16,913 bases of DNA from Candidatus Fermentibacterota bacterium (lineage in GTDB: Bacteria > Fermentibacterota > Fermentibacteria > Fermentibacterales > Fermentibacteraceae). How positions within the stretch are numbered: position 1 is the first letter of the stretch; each line of letters starts with the position of its first letter. The stretch spans positions 1-16,913 of the forward strand of contig PDSZ01000048.1 in NCBI GenBank assembly GCA_002748705.1. The letters are read 5' to 3'. Of the stretch, positions 13,230 to 16,913 are shown piece after piece. Position numbers and translations under genes: made by a program. The notes beneath the pieces were generated by a model. It saw only the letters and a program-made list of their open reading frames with translations, did not search any database and was not told the origin of the DNA.

Positions 13230-15713
13230 ATGCCATCTGTTTTGATAAGCCTGTTTCTTCTCTCTTCAGTGGTGCCCACAGGCACAGGAGAGCTGCTCAG
13301 AGAAAAGGTTGAAGTTTGCCCTGTTCAGCTAAACACCCCTTCTTTTTCCACTATCTCCACTTCAGACAGTTACCGGACTGGAAACGGCAAGGTGCTGATT
13401 CTGATATCTGAACCGGTGGCAAACACTCTCTCTGAAAAAGTGGAACGGCTTGCAGACGACATTGCAGCTGAAGGCTGGTCTGTGATAATACAGGGTATGT
13501 ACGGCGGGACAGCAGAAGACATCAGAGCTCTTTTTCAGGCCACTACTGATCTGGACGGAGCAATACTGATAGGTTTTCTGCCCTGCGCATGGTACGAGGA
13601 AGACTACTGGGCTCAGGAAGAATTTCCATGCGAGCTTTTTCTGATGGATCTTGACGGCGTATGGGAAGACAGTGACAGCAACGGCCTGTACGACTCCCAC
13701 ACAGGAGATGTGGCACCGGAAATCTGGCTTGGGCGAATAGATGCCCATGCAGCAAGTTTCGGTTCAGAGTTGCTGATGCTTTCAGACTATCTTGACAAAA
13801 ACCATCTTTACAGAACAGGAAGCATGGCTCCGCCTGCCAGAGCCCTGACTTTCATTGATGACGACTGGAGCAGCTATACCGACTGCGGCCTTAATTCAAT
13901 ATACGGCTCATCTGGTGTTACAGTCATCAACAGTCCGTCACAGACCACTGCTGATAATTATCTTTCCAGGCTCTCCCAGGGTTACGAGTTTGTACACCTG
14001 ATGGCACATTCCTGCCCGTGGGGTCACACATTCAAGGTTCCTTCAGGAATGGCCGGTACAGTCATGGCACCTGAGATCGCACAGGTAAACCCCGGCACAG
14101 CTTTTCTTCAGCTTTTCTCCTGCTCCAATGCCAGATGGGTCGAGGCAGGATGCCTGGGCAACTGGTATCTGTTTGGAACCGATACCGGCCTCCTGGTGTC
14201 AGGAGCTGCAAAAACAGGTTCCATGCTGGATTTTGAGTACTTCTACAATCCTGTAGGTTCAGGTTTATCCTTCGGCGAAGCTTTCAGGAACTGGTGGGAG
14301 TATGAAGCCCAGGGAGGCTTCTCAAGCAGCGAGAGAGCATGGTTTTACGGTAATGCTCTTCTCGGTGACCCTACCCTTAAACCTGTTTCAGCAGCTTCCT
14401 GCTTCTCCGGCATTGAACACTCAGCTGCTTCTTCTGGAACCGCTGTTTCCACCAGCCAGCACTCTGACTGCTTTCCAGATGCCGACTGCAGCAACGGGAT
14501 TACCGCAGTAGCCTGGCTCACAGGAGAGAATGGCAGGCTTGATGTTGCCGCCAGATTCCATGATGAAAACGGTGACAGCTGGAGTCAGGTTTACATAGTG
14601 GATGCAGACGAATACTGGGACAGCGGTGTCAGCGTGTGCTTCGACAGCAATACAGGTGACCCCTGGCTTGCCTGGAGTGACTTTGAATACTCAACCTATT
14701 CCTACAGAATAAAAACAGCACACGGTCTTCCTTTTGAAAATGTTACTGTTGCAGCGCCTCAGGACGGATACCAGGTCTCCCCGGCTCTTGCCTGCACTGA
14801 CAGAATGTGGCTTGCATGGCAGGACTGGGAAAACACAGGCGGAAGAATAATGCTGAAGAGCCTTACTGCAGGTTCATTCTCAACACAGCTCAGCGCTGCA
14901 GATGAATGGGCAACTGATCCTGCCATCTCAGCAGGACCTTCAGGAAATCTTCATGCGCTCTGGGTGAAGAATACCGGCTCCGGCAGTTCTGTCATGTGGA
15001 GTTCAGGAAACGAGAACGGGTTTTCAGCACCTGTGGAAATTTCATCAGGCACTGCCTGCCACTCACCGCACATTGGACTGGTTAATGGTGAACTTGTTGC
15101 TGTATGGCAGGAAGACGGAATTACAACATCAATAGTCTCCCGAATCTGGAACGGCACTTCATGGGAGAATGAGGTGACAATAGAAGAATCATCATTCCAC
15201 CTGTGCAATCCTGCGGTTACTGAATCAGGCGCAGGAGAACCTGTAATCTGCTGGCAAAAAGGAAGGGCTGATGCTGTTCCAATGGCATCGTTATTCACTG
15301 AATCATCCTGGTCCAGCCCGTTCCAGCCGTTTGAATCCATCGGTCCTGTATGGAACCCTGTTCTTGAAGGCGGCAAGTACTTCTGGGCAGGGAATGAAGG
15401 TTCCGACTGGAACATCTATACAACCACTTCCACAGGAATCGGCGATGCAACTGTGAATCCTGCAGGCACTTCTCTTTCTATTCTGAGAAATCCTGTCACA
15501 AGCATCCTGACCCTGAAGTTTGCCGGTGCCGTCAGTCCGGATGCAGGAAATGTTTCCGTTTATGACCTGTCAGGACGAACACTCATAAACAGACGCATGA
15601 GCGTTGAGGAAAACGGGCTTCTCTCCATTAACTGCTCCGCTCTTCCTGCAGGTGTTTACACAGTAGCAGAAGAGAGCACTGGAGAATCGCTGAGATTCAC
15701 TCTTCTCAGGTAA
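13230..15713 (+). CDS. Secreted gingipain-type C25 cysteine peptidase with T9SS sorting domain
   Basis: The 827-residue protein starts at ATG 13230, with GGAGG five bases upstream; a GTG 18 bases earlier lacks this. A signal peptide (SVLISLFLLSSVVPTGTG) is followed by a peptidase C25 domain. It has the conserved VLILIS strand near residue 55, a catalytic-type histidine at about 260 (HLMAHSCPWGH), a catalytic-type cysteine at about 298 (LFSCSNARW) and the LLGDPTLKP end of the domain at about 378-386. Residues 400-740 hold repeated strands with AW or W motifs (ITAVAWL, PWLAWSD, MWLAWQDWE, LHALWVK, LVAVWQED, PVICWQKG), about six or seven, suggesting a beta-propeller. The last 80 residues (SILRNPVTS to the C-terminal arginine) form a T9SS type A domain with VYDLSGRTL and LPAGVYTV. 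It should be exported and anchored or released outside the cell. Unlike gingipains, no long N-terminal propeptide is seen. Confidence 0.9.
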   Translation: MPSVLISLFLLSSVVPTGTGELLREKVEVCPVQLNTPSFSTISTSDSYRTGNGKVLILISEPVANTLSEKVERLADDIAAEGWSVIIQGMYGGTAEDIRALFQATTDLDGAILIGFLPCAWYEEDYWAQEEFPCELFLMDLDGVWEDSDSNGLYDSHTGDVAPEIWLGRIDAHAASFGSELLMLSDYLDKNHLYRTGSMAPPARALTFIDDDWSSYTDCGLNSIYGSSGVTVINSPSQTTADNYLSRLSQGYEFVHLMAHSCPWGHTFKVPSGMAGTVMAPEIAQVNPGTAFLQLFSCSNARWVEAGCLGNWYLFGTDTGLLVSGAAKTGSMLDFEYFYNPVGSGLSFGEAFRNWWEYEAQGGFSSSERAWFYGNALLGDPTLKPVSAASCFSGIEHSAASSGTAVSTSQHSDCFPDADCSNGITAVAWLTGENGRLDVAARFHDENGDSWSQVYIVDADEYWDSGVSVCFDSNTGDPWLAWSDFEYSTYSYRIKTAHGLPFENVTVAAPQDGYQVSPALACTDRMWLAWQDWENTGGRIMLKSLTAGSFSTQLSAADEWATDPAISAGPSGNLHALWVKNTGSGSSVMWSSGNENGFSAPVEISSGTACHSPHIGLVNGELVAVWQEDGITTSIVSRIWNGTSWENEVTIEESSFHLCNPAVTESGAGEPVICWQKGRADAVPMASLFTESSWSSPFQPFESIGPVWNPVLEGGKYFWAGNEGSDWNIYTTTSTGIGDATVNPAGTSLSILRNPVTSILTLKFAGAVSPDAGNVSVYDLSGRTLINRRMSVEENGLLSINCSALPAGVYTVAEESTGESLRFTLLR

Positions 15714-15738
15714 CAGACTGTTTTATAATTACACCTGA
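15706..15738 (+). promoter_or_regulatory. Stem-loop over the peptidase stop codon
   Basis: TCAGGT (15706-15711) and ACCTGA (15733-15738) can pair, with a 21-base A/T-rich loop. The stem includes the start of the peptidase stop codon (TAA, 15711-15713) and abuts the AAGGAGG ribosome binding site of the channel gene at 15738-15744. Ribosomes ending the peptidase would open it, so it could couple translation. No T-run follows, so it is not a terminator. Confidence 0.25.
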
Positions 15739-15752
15739 AGGAGGCTGATGAA

Positions 15753-16913
15753 TTGAACTGGACACATTTATCTGAAGCGGTCTTTCTGGGGCTGGCAGTA
15801 GGCATTATGCTCTGGATACTCAAAAGGCATGACGATCGTAAGGCTCTGAGAATCTGGGTAATAGTCTCGGGCTCCATTCTGGGTCTGTATCTTGCGCTGA
15901 TAATGATAGGTGTGTCTCCAGAGCTGGTATCCATAAAGGTTCTTCTTGCCATAGCCATAATGACAGCTGCCAATACTGTGTTCAAGTTCCTGACACTCCT
16001 TCTCTGGGAACACCTTGCCAGAAAACAGATGGAGCTGCCTATTCCCAGGCTTGTGGTTGATGTTCTCAGCTTCATGCTCATGGCCACACTGGCAGTTGTG
16101 CTTCTCAACACTCTGTTCGGTGTTCAGCTTACTGCTTTTCTTGTAACATCCACCGTTCTCTCTGCTGTTATAGGTCTCTCTCTGCAGGATATACTGGGAA
16201 ATGTTTTTGCAGGGCTGGCCCTTCAGATGGAACGACCTTACGAAATAAAAGACTGGGTTGAAATAAAGGGTATTCAAGGCGCAATAGAGGAAATGAACTG
16301 GCGGGTGCTCATGCTGAGAACCAGAAGCAATGACCTAATTGCCATTCCAAACTCCACTGTATCAAAAACAGAAGTTATTAACTACAGTAAACCAACCAAG
16401 CTCCACCTTACTAAAATTCAAGTCGGAGTTGCTTACACCCATCCTCCGGAGAAGGTTAAACAGGTTCTTCTCTCTGCTGTAAGCGACACCACAGGCATCA
16501 GTGCAAAGCCATCTCCCTCAGCGTTTCTTGTTGATTTCGGAGACAGTTCCATCAACTACGAAGTCAGGTTCTGGATAACCGACTTTCCCCGTAAACCGCA
16601 GATATGTGATGCAGTTCGTTCCAGAATATGGTACTGCCTCCAGAGAGCCGGCATGAGTATTCCCTTCCCTATCAGAGATGTCTATCTGCACAATGTATCC
16701 TCAGACCATGAGGAAAAACTCCGGGCAGAACTGCGAGACGATATTCTGCGGGAGCTGAAAAAGGTAGACCTTTTCAAACCTCTTGACGACAATGAAATAA
16801 ACCTGCTTGCAGGCAGGTCATCAATTTTCAGATACACAAGAGGTGAAGCAATGGTAAGGCAGGGAGAATTCGCCGACAGTCTCTACTTAATCAGAAACGG
16901 TTCTGTTGAAGTT
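15753..16913 (+). CDS. MscS-type mechanosensitive channel fused to a cyclic-nucleotide-binding domain (3' end outside window)
   Basis: The frame is open from TTG 15753 to the window edge (387 codons, incomplete). GGAGG lies 8 bases before the TTG; an ATG at 15748 is followed directly by a stop (ATGAATTGA) and cannot serve. Four or five hydrophobic helices cover residues 5-150. The last, with AFLVTSTVLSAVIGLSLQD followed by NVFAGLALQMERPYEIKDWV, is the pore helix and the junction to the beta domain of MscS. Further signatures are LMLRTRSNDLIAIPNS and the cytoplasmic vestibule to about residue 325. From residue 336 (LFKPLDDNEINLLAG, then GEAMVRQGEFADSLYLIRNG) a cNMP-binding domain begins and is cut off. 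Such fusions are known as bacterial cyclic-nucleotide-gated MscS-like channels. It probably follows the peptidase gene in one transcript. The ligand and gating stimulus are not readable from here. Confidence 0.92.
   Translation, partial: MNWTHLSEAVFLGLAVGIMLWILKRHDDRKALRIWVIVSGSILGLYLALIMIGVSPELVSIKVLLAIAIMTAANTVFKFLTLLLWEHLARKQMELPIPRLVVDVLSFMLMATLAVVLLNTLFGVQLTAFLVTSTVLSAVIGLSLQDILGNVFAGLALQMERPYEIKDWVEIKGIQGAIEEMNWRVLMLRTRSNDLIAIPNSTVSKTEVINYSKPTKLHLTKIQVGVAYTHPPEKVKQVLLSAVSDTTGISAKPSPSAFLVDFGDSSINYEVRFWITDFPRKPQICDAVRSRIWYCLQRAGMSIPFPIRDVYLHNVSSDHEEKLRAELRDDILRELKKVDLFKPLDDNEINLLAGRSSIFRYTRGEAMVRQGEFADSLYLIRNGSVEV

Noticed and set aside
12959..13285. 108-residue leftward open frame upstream of the peptidase
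   Set aside because: It overlaps the peptidase start and signal peptide and has no recognisable features.
15656..16277. Two leftward open frames of 151 and 169 residues
   Set aside because: They are antisense shadows of the MscS-type channel gene, whose protein is clearly real.

Overview
The window looks like a chromosomal contig of an anaerobic, Gram-negative bacterium of the FCB group (Bacteroidetes/Cloacimonetes/Fermentibacteria-like). This placement is inferred. The main support is a secreted gingipain-type C25 cysteine peptidase ending in a T9SS type A sorting domain, together with [FeFe]-hydrogenase maturation genes (anaerobic hydrogen metabolism). Base composition is moderate, and non-ATG starts (GTG, TTG, probably CTG) are frequent. 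No rRNA, tRNA or CRISPR array was recognised.

Left part (1-2567, leftward genes): the right end of an IS5-like insertion sequence interrupts a SAM-dependent methyltransferase gene. Next to that gene lie a very short lipoprotein gene and a large polytopic membrane protein resembling GT-C glycosyltransferases.

Accessory stretch (2568-4030): this mostly non-coding region carries a BrnT-like toxin gene (frameshifted) and its CopG/ribbon-helix-helix-type antitoxin. Two related, foldable elements of about 66 bases bracket the module and have the two-box layout of integron attC sites, so it may be a gene cassette in an integrase-less cluster. Downstream come a candidate promoter with a CRP/FNR-like palindrome and a strong terminator-type hairpin, placed just before the hydrogenase maturation genes.

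Hydrogenase maturation unit (4033-6205, rightward): a small TM1266-type ACT-like protein (probable CTG start), hydG (radical SAM tyrosine lyase that builds the Fe(CO)(CN) synthon of the H-cluster), and an LprI-like small protein that lies in the same reading frame just past the hydG stop.

Housekeeping operon (10211-6239, leftward): AUR1-like PAP2 membrane enzyme, panB (pantothenate), purD and purE (purines), and a TsaC/YrdC-type protein (tRNA t6A). The last four overlap by 4-11 bases and are almost certainly co-transcribed.

Right part (10493-16913, rightward): proS (archaeal/eukaryal-type prolyl-tRNA synthetase), a C-terminally truncated GT-C-like membrane protein, a 465-base gap with possible gene debris, the C25 peptidase/T9SS cargo gene, and an MscS-type channel fused to a cyclic-nucleotide-binding domain that runs off the window.

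The most noteworthy items are the attC-like pair around the toxin-antitoxin module, the layered regulatory region in front of the hydrogenase maturation genes, and several genes that are broken or sit on unusual starts.
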